Below, one piece after another: positions 1 through 8,087 of a stretch of DNA of 43,468 nt (position 1 is its first letter; every line of letters begins with the position of its first letter). Both the position numbers and the translations under genes were made by a program. The notes beneath the pieces are model-generated. The model was not told the origin of the DNA. It ran no database searches and saw nothing but the letters and a program-made list of their open reading frames with translations. This stretch comes from Thermoplasmata archaeon (GTDB lineage: Archaea; Thermoplasmatota; E2; DHVEG-1), in the NCBI GenBank assembly GCA_014894395.1, contig JADBLO010000128.1, positions 1-43,468 of the forward strand, written 5' to 3'.

Positions 1-100
1 TTGAACGAGACCGAAACAGAAAAATTAAAATCAAAGAGGGTTATTCAAAACTCTCGATAATAAAATTGTAAACAGTCCTGAGGGAATCCAAATATTTTCT

Positions 101-1222
101 ATGAATGCTTTTGGAATCCAAGAGAGTAATAATAACACCATACTGAGAAATGTTATTGAAAATAATACGATAGGAATATCATTAAATGGTGATGATTATC
201 CTGTATATGTCAGGTTCAATACCATAAAAAACAACATTATTTCAAATAATAATTATGGCATCAAAGGTTATTTTTCCAAAGATAATTTTATCTACCATAA
301 CAATTTTTTTAACAATTCAATAGAAAATGCCTATGATGATCATGACAACGTATGGTACTACCCTCTTGTTAATGAAGGTAATTACTGGGACAATTTTGAT
401 GAACCAGATGAAGGAGCATATGATAACGATAGTAACGGAATAATCGATCAACCATATAAAATACCTGGAGGTGATAGTCAAGATTTGTATCCATTAAAAT
501 ATCCATATACGAATCAACCACCAAAAAAACCTAATGTTCCTCAAGGTAATACAACAGGCATGGCTGGACTATCGTATACTTATCAATCAAATACAACCGA
601 TCCCGAAGAAGATACTATTTTCTATAAATTTGCTTGGGATGATTACACCGAAACTTCTTGGATTGGACCTTTTCCGTCAGGTGATTTTGTAAATGCATCC
701 CATACCTGGCGAGAAGGAGAAATCTATCACATTCGAGTTAAGGCAATGGATAAACATGGAGAAGAAAGTGACTGGTCCGAATCATTAGAAATACAACTCA
801 CTGGACCTGATATTAAAGTAATTAATGTCAAAGGAGGTTTAGGTATAAAGATATTTATTAAAAATATCGGTAATGCAGATATTACGCAAGTAAATTGGAG
901 TATTCAATATTTACCATCAAATTCTTTACGTATGCTCTATCCTTTGAAAAAATATTCAAATGGAGTGATATCTCTTGTGCGAACAGGAGAAACAGCAATC
1001 ATTAAAACTTATATTTTTGCATTAGGTAGTTCACAATGTTATATAAGTATTGAGCTGGAACGGGTTACCAAAGTATTCTATGTCGTTGGACCCTTTGTAT
1101 TAATTAAAAAGAATTCTAATGTATTTTTCTCTAGGCAAAATCGTTTATTCGACATTGAAATATTGCATTCTTTGTTTCTTAAAAACTCTCCCGCACAAGA
1201 ATCCTATAACTTTGGAGTATGA
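101..1222 (+). CDS. NosD-like beta-helix protein with Fn3/PKD-like tail, 5' end missing or degraded
   Basis: The N-terminal ~100 residues are Asn-rich beta-helix rungs (repeated NNTI/NNII/GI patterns) of the NosD/CASH superfamily. They end in the usual cap of these proteins: NYWDNFDEPDEG, then DNDSNGIIDQPYKIPGG and a DLYPLKYP motif. Residues ~138-235 look like a fibronectin-III or PKD-type beta-sandwich (PPKKPNVPQG at its start, WSES near its end), followed by a ~100-residue beta-rich domain. There is no signal peptide, unlike the two paralogues downstream. The frame is open back to position 29, and that stretch still reads like beta-helix (NKIVNSPEGIQIF), so the ATG at 101 is probably not the real start. 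A stop lies at 26-28, so the gene is either 5'-truncated or frameshifted near the window edge. It is probably an extracellular carbohydrate-related or adhesive protein. Confidence 0.6.
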   Translation: MNAFGIQESNNNTILRNVIENNTIGISLNGDDYPVYVRFNTIKNNIISNNNYGIKGYFSKDNFIYHNNFFNNSIENAYDDHDNVWYYPLVNEGNYWDNFDEPDEGAYDNDSNGIIDQPYKIPGGDSQDLYPLKYPYTNQPPKKPNVPQGNTTGMAGLSYTYQSNTTDPEEDTIFYKFAWDDYTETSWIGPFPSGDFVNASHTWREGEIYHIRVKAMDKHGEESDWSESLEIQLTGPDIKVINVKGGLGIKIFIKNIGNADITQVNWSIQYLPSNSLRMLYPLKKYSNGVISLVRTGETAIIKTYIFALGSSQCYISIELERVTKVFYVVGPFVLIKKNSNVFFSRQNRLFDIEILHSLFLKNSPAQESYNFGV

Positions 1223-1228
1223 CGAAAA

Positions 1229-1834
1229 ATGAATAAAACCTGGGGGAAGAAAGGGTTAGTTGTTTCCATTATCCTCTTATTCATCGGTGTCGCTATCGCA
1301 CCAAGCATCAACCTCAGTGTTGTCAAAGCATCCGATGACAACGACCTTGTGGAAATAACCACTCAAAAGCAATCAGGTGTTTCTACAAAATTTAAATTAG
1401 AGTTTCCAAGCCAAGGATTATACTATTATGTGTCACCTTTTAACATAATAAGTGAAACACCCAAGCTTTTAAGAGATTGGAATGATAAACCTTTTCCGAA
1501 TACAACTGCTATGTTTATCGGTGGTGGTGTTGGTATTCTTCCTTTTTTAAATGTGTCTATTGTATTATCAGGAATGTATCCTGACCTTCCAGGTAAGTTA
1601 GATGTGTATTCTGATGGGGAGTATTATGATACACTTTATCCTGAATTTTGGGGTCCTATCTCTGCTCGTTTTTACCTTTTATTTTATTATGAAAAAGGGT
1701 TCCACCATTTACTATTTGTTGGTGAGGATAACACATCACTACCAATAGATATTCAAATTGGATGGAATGGTTTCATCCACAATATTTTACCATATTTACT
1801 TAAAACAAATATTGTTGGTAAAGACACCATCTGA
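1229..1834 (+). CDS. Small secreted protein, unknown function
   Basis: I do not recognise a family. The first ~35 residues form a clear Sec signal peptide (basic start, then a hydrophobic run VSIILLFIGVAIAPS, cleavage likely near VVKAS). The core matches the signal peptides of the NosD genes at 2002 and 3601 (IIFLFIGTCILPS, IIFLFTGTCIIPT). The mature ~165 residues are aromatic- and Gly-rich with a predicted beta pattern (GLYYYVSPF, MFIGGGVGILPFLNVSI). The start codon lies 6 nt after the upstream stop, so the two genes are probably co-transcribed. It may be a small surface protein acting alongside its NosD neighbour; that is inference. Confidence 0.65.
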   Translation: MNKTWGKKGLVVSIILLFIGVAIAPSINLSVVKASDDNDLVEITTQKQSGVSTKFKLEFPSQGLYYYVSPFNIISETPKLLRDWNDKPFPNTTAMFIGGGVGILPFLNVSIVLSGMYPDLPGKLDVYSDGEYYDTLYPEFWGPISARFYLLFYYEKGFHHLLFVGEDNTSLPIDIQIGWNGFIHNILPYLLKTNIVGKDTI

Positions 1835-1870
1835 AATTGTCCAAATGATGTCTTAAAAAGAAGGTTTTAA

Positions 1871-1940
1871 CAGGAGTAATTATTATCCTCCACTCAGAAT
1901 TTAACCGGTAATCATGGGTTTAAATCCCTTCCCCTGCACT
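1871..1940 (+). repeat. 70-nt tRNA-3'-end-like repeat, copy 1
   Basis: The copy starts with an AGGA/TCCT hairpin, passes through CTCAGAA (which would fit a tRNA-Leu CAG anticodon loop), and ends in a T-arm-like GGGTTTAAATCCC followed by TTCCCCTGCA, which would fit an acceptor 3' strand plus discriminator A. No matching 5' half (GCAGGGG) lies upstream. By hand alignment it matches copy 2 at 65 of 70 positions and copy 3 at 63 of 70. It lies 37 nt downstream of the preceding stop codon and just before the next NosD promoter. It could be a duplicated attachment-site remnant or a 3'-UTR tRNA-like element. Confidence 0.8.
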
Positions 1941-1959
1941 TTTTTCATCTTAACAAAGA

Positions 1960-1995
1960 TTTAAATAACCACGGACTCTTTTATTTCTATATAGG
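1960..1995 (+). promoter_or_regulatory. Promoter of the second NosD gene
   Basis: A TATA-like TTTAAATA at 1960-1967 is followed by a block (GACTCTTTTATTTC then ATATAGGG) that recurs almost unchanged before the NosD gene at 3601. Transcription would start near 1990, leaving a leader of about 12 nt with AGGGGA as ribosome binding site before the ATG at 2002. Confidence 0.5.
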
Positions 1996-2001
1996 GGAAT
2001 A

Positions 2002-3375
2002 ATGTTGATTCAGAAAGGAATGTCTGTCGTAATCATTTTCTTGTTCATCGGGACATGTATTCTTCCTTCATCTGTTGCACAAAATAGTAACGAAAAATCA
2101 TCTTTACTTATTCTGGATGGAAATCATGCACCAATACGTATTATTGGCAATGACCAGTTCACACCGGAGAACGGTGTCACAGGAGGCAGTGGTACGGAAG
2201 ATGATCCGTATATTATTGAGAACTGGGTGATTGTGTGCGATGGCTCTGCGTCTCAGGGGATCTTCATCAACGATACCGACGTGTATTTTATCATCAGGAA
2301 TTGTACGATAAGCGGTTTTCATCATCCGGATGAATTTCGCCAAGGAATTAAGCTATCTGAGGTGACGAATGGAAGGATTGAGGATACAAAAGTGAGTGAA
2401 TGTGCAATTGGGATCGATATTTGGTTCTCTACAGAAAATAAGATAATCAATTGTACGTGTTCCGATTACCCTGTTTACCCCGATGGGTATGGTATTGCTA
2501 TTTTTCAGTCGACGAATATTACCATCATTTCAAGCATATGCTACAACATGCGTTATGGCATTGACATTTCAGAATCATCAGATATAACTGTGCAGAAAAC
2601 AGAATGTTACAATAATACTGATTGGGGCTTATTTGCAGGTGTTCCCCGTCAGAATATAATGAATTTTCTTATTGAGGATTGCATGTTCAAGAACAATGGA
2701 CAGGACGGCATCTGGTTTAGTGGCTCTGCTCGGTACACATCCTGCTCGATCATTCGGAACTGTTCTTTTTATGGCAATCAAAGGGGAATATTTCTCCAAC
2801 ATGTGTCCGATAATATCATCGAAAATTGTGTTTTTGATCATAATAAGGTGGGTATGTATCTAGATGATAGAGCAGGGAACAATATTATAAGAAATTGCAG
2901 TTTTCATTCCCACACTTATGAGGCAGTACAAATCGCAGGATTATTGTTTTTCTCTCGGAATAATGAAATCTCTTATTGCGATTTTATTGACAACAATATT
3001 GGAATAATTTTAATTTCTACTCGGAGAAATAAAATTCATCACTGCGTTATTGAAAACAATTCGTATATTGGAGTTGTTTCTGCAGGTTCTGACGCTCGGA
3101 TAACCTCAAATAACATTTTTAACAATGGTCGTGATTATCCTGTTGCACCTGATCCTGCTGGGGTGTATAGCTGGAGATCATTTCTTGATGTACGGCATAA
3201 CTGGTGGGGGTCATCTCATGGGCCAAGTATTTCTCTTTTTATCGGATTTAAAAATTGGAAAATAGTCCCGATACGGACAGTTGACAATAGTGATGTTGTG
3301 ATGCTTCGGAATGGTCTTGCTCTTCGTTTTCCCTGGTTGTCTGAGCCAGTTCCTGATGCTGGTAGGCAGACCTGA
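2002..3375 (+). CDS. Secreted NosD-type right-handed beta-helix protein
   Basis: The 457-residue product has a signal peptide (MSVVIIFLFIGTCILPSSVAQN) and then ~400 residues of parallel beta-helix rungs. Repeated motifs include IENCVFDHNKVGMYL, NNIIRNC and GIILISTRRNKI. A terminal NWWGSSHGPS motif is typical of NosD/pectin-lyase-fold archaeal surface proteins. An N-terminal GGSGTEDDPYIIENW segment matches the standard entry cap of these proteins. AGGGGA lies 5-10 nt upstream of the chosen ATG. Members of this fold bind or cleave polysaccharides or act as surface adhesins; no catalytic residues can be assigned here. A tRNA-like repeat lies on each side of the gene. Paralogue of the genes at 101 and 3601. 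Confidence 0.85.
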   Translation: MLIQKGMSVVIIFLFIGTCILPSSVAQNSNEKSSLLILDGNHAPIRIIGNDQFTPENGVTGGSGTEDDPYIIENWVIVCDGSASQGIFINDTDVYFIIRNCTISGFHHPDEFRQGIKLSEVTNGRIEDTKVSECAIGIDIWFSTENKIINCTCSDYPVYPDGYGIAIFQSTNITIISSICYNMRYGIDISESSDITVQKTECYNNTDWGLFAGVPRQNIMNFLIEDCMFKNNGQDGIWFSGSARYTSCSIIRNCSFYGNQRGIFLQHVSDNIIENCVFDHNKVGMYLDDRAGNNIIRNCSFHSHTYEAVQIAGLLFFSRNNEISYCDFIDNNIGIILISTRRNKIHHCVIENNSYIGVVSAGSDARITSNNIFNNGRDYPVAPDPAGVYSWRSFLDVRHNWWGSSHGPSISLFIGFKNWKIVPIRTVDNSDVVMLRNGLALRFPWLSEPVPDAGRQT

Positions 3376-3401
3376 AAAACCTATGAAATTGTAGCCTTTT
3401 A

Positions 3402-3471
3402 CGGGAGTAATTATTATCTACTACTCAGAATTTAACCGGTAATCATGGGTTCAAATCCCTTCCCCTGCACT
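3402..3471 (+). repeat. 70-nt tRNA-3'-end-like repeat, copy 2
   Basis: This copy has the best T-arm of the three (GGGTTCAAATCCC), then TTCCCCTGCA as potential acceptor 3' strand. It starts 27 nt after the NosD stop codon. It differs from copy 1 at five positions by hand alignment, mostly just upstream of CTCAGAA. The hairpin at the 5' side is partly kept (GGGA pairing with TCTA is weaker). No tRNA 5' half is present. Confidence 0.8.
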
Positions 3472-3552
3472 ATTTTTCTTAATTTTCAAGGAGAGACTTG
3501 TCATGGGACTAAAAAATGATTTGAACCCGTAAATACCAGTACATTAGAGGAA

Positions 3553-3590
3553 GATTTTATATAGAGAAGAGACTTTATTTCAATATAGGG
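3553..3590 (+). promoter_or_regulatory. Promoter of the third NosD gene
   Basis: TATA-like GATTTTATATA at 3553-3563 is followed by GACTTTATTTCAATATAGGG, matching the promoter of the gene at 2002. The shared block between TATA and start codon suggests both genes descend from one duplicated unit and may be co-regulated. Confidence 0.5.
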
Positions 3591-3600
3591 TAGGAAACAG

Positions 3601-5070
3601 ATGAAAAAATGTTTGACGATAGGAATTATCTTCTTATTCACTGGAACATGCATTATTCCAACGATTGCACAAAATATTGAGAAAACACTACCAGCGTCAA
3701 GAGGGAGTTGGTTATTCGTCGGAGGAAACGGACCAGGAAACTACTCAACGATTCAAGACGCCATTAATCACTCGGCAACAGGAGATACCGTTTTTGTATA
3801 TGCCCACTCGTCTCCATATTACGAACGAGTGACTATACCACAAGCCATCCACTTAATCGGTCAAGACCGGATTACAACCATCATCGATGGACAAGAACGC
3901 GGTAGTATTGTTACAATCCTATCAGATAACGTTGAAGTCATTGGGTTCACCGTCCAAAATGGCGGAGGAGAAAATCAAGGAAACGGAATAGTCCTTAACA
4001 ATAATTCAAACTGCGTTGTTACTCACACTATTATCCGAAATTGCAATTGTGGAATTTATCTTAGGGATTCGAAAAACAATACGCTAGTGAACAACACGAT
4101 ATCGGAAAATGTCGAGGGTGTATGTCTCGGTTCTGGTTCGAATGACAACCGTATCCTGGGAAATACTATCCTGAATGATACAACTCACGGCATCTATATC
4201 GGCATCAGCCTTTTTCAACCTACACCGCAGCCCGATGGAAACATCGTTATGGGCAATACAATAATAGGAAACAATGACGGGATCTTTTTATGGTGTGCAC
4301 AAAACTCCCTGATTTATCAAAATACCATCGAGTATAGTAGGACGTTTGATGGAATCTCGATTGAAAAATCAGAAAACAATACAATCGTTGAAAACTCCAT
4401 TATGAAGAATAGACGGGCTGGAGTTTATTTTGATCACGTTGACGGACCGTTCAAAAACAACGTTGTGATTCGAAATACCCTGGCTGGTAATCTTGAGAGC
4501 GGAGTCCACATAGACAGTCATATCAGTGGCATTATCATTTATCAAAACAACTTCTTCAACAATGGACAGAACGGCTATGACAACTGGTCGAACCAATGGG
4601 ATAACGGAACTTCAACCGGCAACTATTGGGACGACTACAAGGGTGTTGATGCCAACGGCGACGGCATCGGGGACACCCCCTACAATATCTCCGGGGGGAC
4701 AAATCATGATCGTTTTCCACTTATGAAGCCGTATGGAGACCTTCCCTTATATGTTGACCTCACGAGTATAAAAGACGGATATCTGTACGTATTCAACCAC
4801 GAAATTGTTCCTATGAATTACTTCTTACCAAATCCCGCTCCCACCATCATCATCGGTAAAATCACAATTGAAGTGAAGGCCATTGATAATACGCCTATTG
4901 ACCATGTTGCTTTCTATATCGATGGAAAACTCAAACATACTTGCCGTGTTCCGCCCTACACCTGGACTTGGAGGATAAATCCATTCGTTCAACATACAAT
5001 TTCCGTAACAGGAGTCAATTCACTTGGAGAGACGGCAGGCGATAAAATAAATGTGTGGAAGTTCCTTTAG
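3601..5070 (+). CDS. Secreted NosD-type beta-helix protein with C-terminal Ig-like domain
   Basis: The 489-residue product has a signal peptide (CLTIGIIFLFTGTCIIPT, cleavage near AQN). Next comes a DUF1565/CASH-like cap (GPGNYSTIQDAINHSATGD, then a HLIGQDR turn). Beta-helix rungs follow to about residue 330 (NNTLVNNTISENVEGV and similar), ending in the NosD terminal cap GNYWDDYKGVDANGDGIGD then PYNISGG. The last ~90 residues (ITIEVKAIDNTPIDHVAFYIDGKL ending in GDKINVWKFL) form a bacterial Ig-like domain of the kind seen in surface adhesins and glycan-acting enzymes. The gene starts 130 nt after repeat copy 2 and is followed after 33 nt by the next secreted gene, probably in one transcript. 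It is extracellular; substrate unknown. Confidence 0.85.
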   Translation: MKKCLTIGIIFLFTGTCIIPTIAQNIEKTLPASRGSWLFVGGNGPGNYSTIQDAINHSATGDTVFVYAHSSPYYERVTIPQAIHLIGQDRITTIIDGQERGSIVTILSDNVEVIGFTVQNGGGENQGNGIVLNNNSNCVVTHTIIRNCNCGIYLRDSKNNTLVNNTISENVEGVCLGSGSNDNRILGNTILNDTTHGIYIGISLFQPTPQPDGNIVMGNTIIGNNDGIFLWCAQNSLIYQNTIEYSRTFDGISIEKSENNTIVENSIMKNRRAGVYFDHVDGPFKNNVVIRNTLAGNLESGVHIDSHISGIIIYQNNFFNNGQNGYDNWSNQWDNGTSTGNYWDDYKGVDANGDGIGDTPYNISGGTNHDRFPLMKPYGDLPLYVDLTSIKDGYLYVFNHEIVPMNYFLPNPAPTIIIGKITIEVKAIDNTPIDHVAFYIDGKLKHTCRVPPYTWTWRINPFVQHTISVTGVNSLGETAGDKINVWKFL

Positions 5071-5103
5071 GATGATCACAATAAAATTAGAAGGAAAAGA
5101 CAT

Positions 5104-5883
5104 ATGAAAAAGTTGGCGTTAATCGGGATAAGTCAGGTAGTGGTTATCCTCGTCATCCTTGGCTCGCAGACGAGTGTGGTCGGATATCGTTCTGTCAAGG
5201 CATCTCAAGAGACTGAGTATGTGGGTGTTACAGTAGAAGCCTGCGGGATCAATGGTTTTAGGAACACCACGGTTCGTCTAACTAAACAGCAATATGAGAA
5301 TCTTGAAGCGCATCTTAGCGATTTGAGGGCGAGATTGAACCAAACGAGGACTCGGGAGGAGGCCGTACCCGTTTTCAACGAGGCTATTGTTGAATTAGCC
5401 AATTATGGCCTGTTGCCTAAGAAAATGAGTATCCAACAGGCACAGGAACTTATCTTTGAACGGCCGTCTTCCACTGGTTGGAATCATTTTCTTGGAAAAA
5501 AGACAATGGGTGATGATGTTTCCAATATTTATTGTCTGACCTATCTCACCGGTACTCTCTATAATAAAATGAATATCTGGACATTGATTGGAGTTCTTCT
5601 GAATCGTTGGGCGGGTTACCATTTATTACCCGTTATTGTATTTTTAGTCAATTGCCTTTACGCATGGGCTATTTTGAAACCTATTAATCTGGCGATTGTT
5701 CTAGAATTTAATGAAGCTCAGTTATTCACCATGGGATTTTTAGGGATAAAGCATTGTGATAATGTCAGTAATCTTGGAGTTTTTGGATTTGTTGGATTAC
5801 AGATTACTACTAACTTTAAGGAAGCACAAATTACTTGCCTTGGTTGGAGCTATTCTACAGAACTAATCTATACCCCAGACTAA
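5104..5883 (+). CDS. Secreted protein, unknown function, with hydrophobic middle
   Basis: The 259-residue product has a signal peptide (LALIGISQVVVILVILGSQTSVVGYRSVKAS). Residues ~60-110 are helical and charged (LTKQQYENLEAHLSDLRARLNQTRTREEAVPVFNEAI), probably coiled. The C-terminal half is hydrophobic and beta/Gly-rich, with possible membrane association around LLPVIVFLVNCLYAWAIL. AGAAGGAAAAG upstream of the ATG is a reasonable ribosome binding site. I recognise no family. A decayed copy of its first ~30 residues follows at 5900, so it belongs to a small paralogous family within this island. Confidence 0.7.
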   Translation: MKKLALIGISQVVVILVILGSQTSVVGYRSVKASQETEYVGVTVEACGINGFRNTTVRLTKQQYENLEAHLSDLRARLNQTRTREEAVPVFNEAIVELANYGLLPKKMSIQQAQELIFERPSSTGWNHFLGKKTMGDDVSNIYCLTYLTGTLYNKMNIWTLIGVLLNRWAGYHLLPVIVFLVNCLYAWAILKPINLAIVLEFNEAQLFTMGFLGIKHCDNVSNLGVFGFVGLQITTNFKEAQITCLGWSYSTELIYTPD

Positions 5884-5899
5884 CATACAGGGAGTTTGT

Positions 5900-6061
5900 A
5901 TGGATAAGCGAAGTGTCATTTGAATCAGCATCCTGGCTGTTATTCTTATCGTTCTTGGTTCTCAAACGAATGTAGTTGGATACCAGACAATCCAGATTTC
6001 ACAACAGAATCTCATCAAAGAGAGGATCAATCAGAGGAGTTGTTATTCCAGACTATTATAG
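5900..6061 (+). pseudogene. Decayed paralogue of the secreted protein at 5104
   Basis: The reading frame from the ATG at 5900 gives MDKRSVI, a TGA stop at codon 8 (5921-5923), then ISILAVILIVLGSQTNVVGYQ and QISQQNLIKERINQ before a TAG at 6059. This aligns with the signal-peptide region of the preceding gene (VVILVILGSQTSVVGYRSVKAS). The Shine-Dalgarno GGGAG upstream is still intact. The remainder of the gene is missing. Sequence from about 6062 to 6271 shows no convincing coding potential; a stretch at 6170-6193 (TTAACAAAGAGGAACTTAAA then CCAC) resembles the promoter region at 1950-1971. Confidence 0.75.
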
Positions 6062-6271
6062 ACCTTCTAATAACAAGGAGATACAGAAGAGTATTTTTGA
6101 GTCTTAGATGAAAGGTGGAAGATTATTCTCTCCAACTCTAAAGTCCTCTTTCATGTACTTCCCGACTTTAACAAAGAGGAACTTAAACCACTTATACCAC
6201 ATCGGTTTGATTCTTTCAAAGTTCATTAGTAAATCCACAGTATCCAGACTTGAAGTTTTTCGCCCTTTTTA

Positions 6272-6341
6272 CAGGAGTTATTATTATCCTCTTCTTAGAA
6301 TTTAACCGGTAATCTGGGGTTCAAATCCCTTCCCCTGCACT
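6272..6341 (+). repeat. 70-nt tRNA-3'-end-like repeat, copy 3
   Basis: Third copy, closing the accessory island. The AGGA/TCCT hairpin is kept. The would-be anticodon loop reads CTTAGAA, the T-arm is GGGGTTCAAATCCC, and the acceptor-like TTCCCCTGCA is unchanged. Immediately downstream the conserved chromosomal genes begin (flpA), as expected if this were the outer boundary of inserted DNA. Confidence 0.8.
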
Positions 6342-6396
6342 TTTTTAATTTAACTATGAAATACACGTTAATATATGTTAAAGATTTCGACAAAAC

Positions 6397-6428
6397 TATT
6401 TATCAACCACATCTCATAAGGGAAGACT
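6397..6428 (+). promoter_or_regulatory. flpA promoter
   Basis: TATA-like TATTTATC at 6397-6404 is 25 nt from the ATG at 6429, predicting a leaderless or very short-leader transcript. Confidence 0.45.
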
Positions 6429-7088
6429 ATGCAGCCAACAGAACATCAAGGGATTTACAAAAAAAACGATAAACTCTTCACACAAAACCCTGAAGTCTGC
6501 AAAGGAACCAGGGTCTACAATGAACAACTCATCACCGAAGACAACACAGAATACCGATCCTGGAACCCGTTCCGCAGCAAACTTGCTGCAGCACTGCTCA
6601 AAGGACTTTCCATTGACATCGCAATAGACGCACAGATCCTCTACCTTGGGGCAGCGACGGGAACAACGGTCAGCCATATTTCTGACATCATCACAAACGG
6701 CGTCATCTACGCAGTTGAAACATCACCGGTCGCAGCAATAAGCCTGCTCAAAGTCAGCGAAAAACGACCAAACATCATACCGATTCTTTCAGATGCGAAC
6801 CACCCAGAACGATACCAAAGCATCGTCCCACAAGTCGACCTCATCTACCAGGACATTTCCCAACGAAACCAAGCGGACATCTTCACCCGCAACATCACAG
6901 CCTACCTCAAACCAAAAGGAATTGGGCTTATCATGGTCAAAGCACGAAGCATAGATGTCGCACTAAAACCAAAACAAGCTTACGAACTCGTCTGCACCCA
7001 TCTCCAACAGCAGAAACTCAAAATCAAAAAAACATTTGAGCTTGCTCCCTTTGAAAAAGACCATGCGGCAATATTCATCACACAATAA
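6429..7088 (+). CDS. flpA: Fibrillarin-like rRNA/tRNA 2'-O-methyltransferase
   Basis: FlpA is the SAM-dependent catalytic subunit of archaeal box C/D ribonucleoproteins, which 2'-O-methylate rRNA and tRNA at sites chosen by guide RNAs, together with Nop5 and L7Ae. The 219-residue length is normal. Visible signatures are VYNEQLITED...YRSWNPFRSKLAAAL near the N-terminus, the SAM-binding YLGAATGTTVSHISDI (~residues 70-85), YAVETSP, DLIYQDISQRNQADI (motif with the catalytic Asp) and IMVKARSID (catalytic Lys). The Nop5 gene that often precedes flpA in archaea is not next to it; instead the accessory island lies upstream. It is convergent with the polyprenyl synthase gene, 14 nt apart. Confidence 0.95.
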   Translation: MQPTEHQGIYKKNDKLFTQNPEVCKGTRVYNEQLITEDNTEYRSWNPFRSKLAAALLKGLSIDIAIDAQILYLGAATGTTVSHISDIITNGVIYAVETSPVAAISLLKVSEKRPNIIPILSDANHPERYQSIVPQVDLIYQDISQRNQADIFTRNITAYLKPKGIGLIMVKARSIDVALKPKQAYELVCTHLQQQKLKIKKTFELAPFEKDHAAIFITQ

Positions 7089-7102
7089 AAAACATAAAAA
7101 AA

Positions 7103-8065
7103 TTAGATGGTAATGAATATTTCCTTGAGCATCTTATTAATACTATAAAACGGTGCATCCAACAAAAACGTCTTAAACTGATTATTCGGAAGAATTGGGG
7201 ATTTACAGAGCATCTGTGCCTTATTCACATGTTTCGAAATTTCCTCAAGATACAGTTTTTTAATCTCAGGTGATTTCTTATTAATCTTCTTACGAATCGA
7301 CCGAGTCTTAAGATTACCGTTTTTCGCAGACCGCTTCTCAAGTCGAGTCAAAAGCGGGATAACTACGCTATCAATCATCTCGCCCTTCTCAAGATCAACT
7401 AAATCATCGGCAAGCTGATACGCAAACCCTACCTCCCTGCCGTACTCCGCGAGTAAATCCGCAATCTCATTAGACGCGTTCGCCCAATACGCAGCAGCCT
7501 TACACGCTGCAGAAAACAAGGTAGCTGTCTTCAAATCAATAATCCGACTGTACACCTGGAAGAACTTTGAATCCGCAGTGAGAGTGATATCCTGGAGATC
7601 TTTACTGTTGAAATTGATTTCATTGAGTTGTCCATCAAGGGTTCCACTCCATGCATCCACATACAGCTGCGCAATCTTCTCTCCATGAGACAACGCCAGC
7701 TTAGCTCCGATCACTAGCATCTTATGACCAATCAGAATCGCGTTATCAATTCCGGTCTTGATATAGAACGCAGCCTCACCCCTCCGGGTTAAATCACCAT
7801 CGATGATATCATCATGAACTAAGGACGCGCCATGCGCAAGCTCAATTGCTACGGCTCCTTCTAAAAAATCTTGATACAGCTGCGATGACTCATTCCCCCC
7901 GGTACATGCTTTAAAAGAAATCGCGCCAAGTAACGGCCGTAACCGCTTCCCGCCCTTCAATATAACTAAAATATTCTGATCAGTAATAATTTCATCTATT
8001 TTCTTCTCGATATCCTCATACGTATGTTTGAGAAATATTTCAAGAGCGAGTGATTGGTCAACCAT
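7103..8065 (-). CDS. Polyprenyl diphosphate synthase (geranylgeranyl-type)
   Basis: Trans-isoprenyl diphosphate synthase that condenses isopentenyl diphosphate with an allylic diphosphate, supplying C20 (or longer) chains for archaeal ether lipids. Motifs are GKRLRP, the first Asp-rich motif HDDIIDGD, and the second YQLADDLVD, all intact. At 320 residues it is of normal length. The exact chain length cannot be read reliably from the sequence, though GGPP is the usual product in archaea. It lies 22 nt downstream of rlmE and is probably the last gene of a TFB-rlmE-synthase operon. Confidence 0.92.
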   Translation of the reverse strand: MVDQSLALEIFLKHTYEDIEKKIDEIITDQNILVILKGGKRLRPLLGAISFKACTGGNESSQLYQDFLEGAVAIELAHGASLVHDDIIDGDLTRRGEAAFYIKTGIDNAILIGHKMLVIGAKLALSHGEKIAQLYVDAWSGTLDGQLNEINFNSKDLQDITLTADSKFFQVYSRIIDLKTATLFSAACKAAAYWANASNEIADLLAEYGREVGFAYQLADDLVDLEKGEMIDSVVIPLLTRLEKRSAKNGNLKTRSIRKKINKKSPEIKKLYLEEISKHVNKAQMLCKSPILPNNQFKTFLLDAPFYSINKMLKEIFITI

Positions 8066-8087
8066 TTTTTCTACCGTTTTGTAAAAC

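Noticed and set aside
5921-5923. TGA in the decayed paralogue as selenocysteine or read-through codon
   Set aside because: The frame ends soon after in a second stop and the rest of the protein is missing, so decay is the simpler reading.
6108-6305. 65-codon frame after the decayed paralogue as a gene
   Set aside because: It runs into the 70-nt repeat, has no family resemblance or convincing ribosome binding site, and its composition looks non-coding.
1871-6341. The three repeats as functional tRNA genes
   Set aside because: There is no acceptor 5' strand (GCAGGGG), D-arm or complete anticodon stem upstream of any copy.
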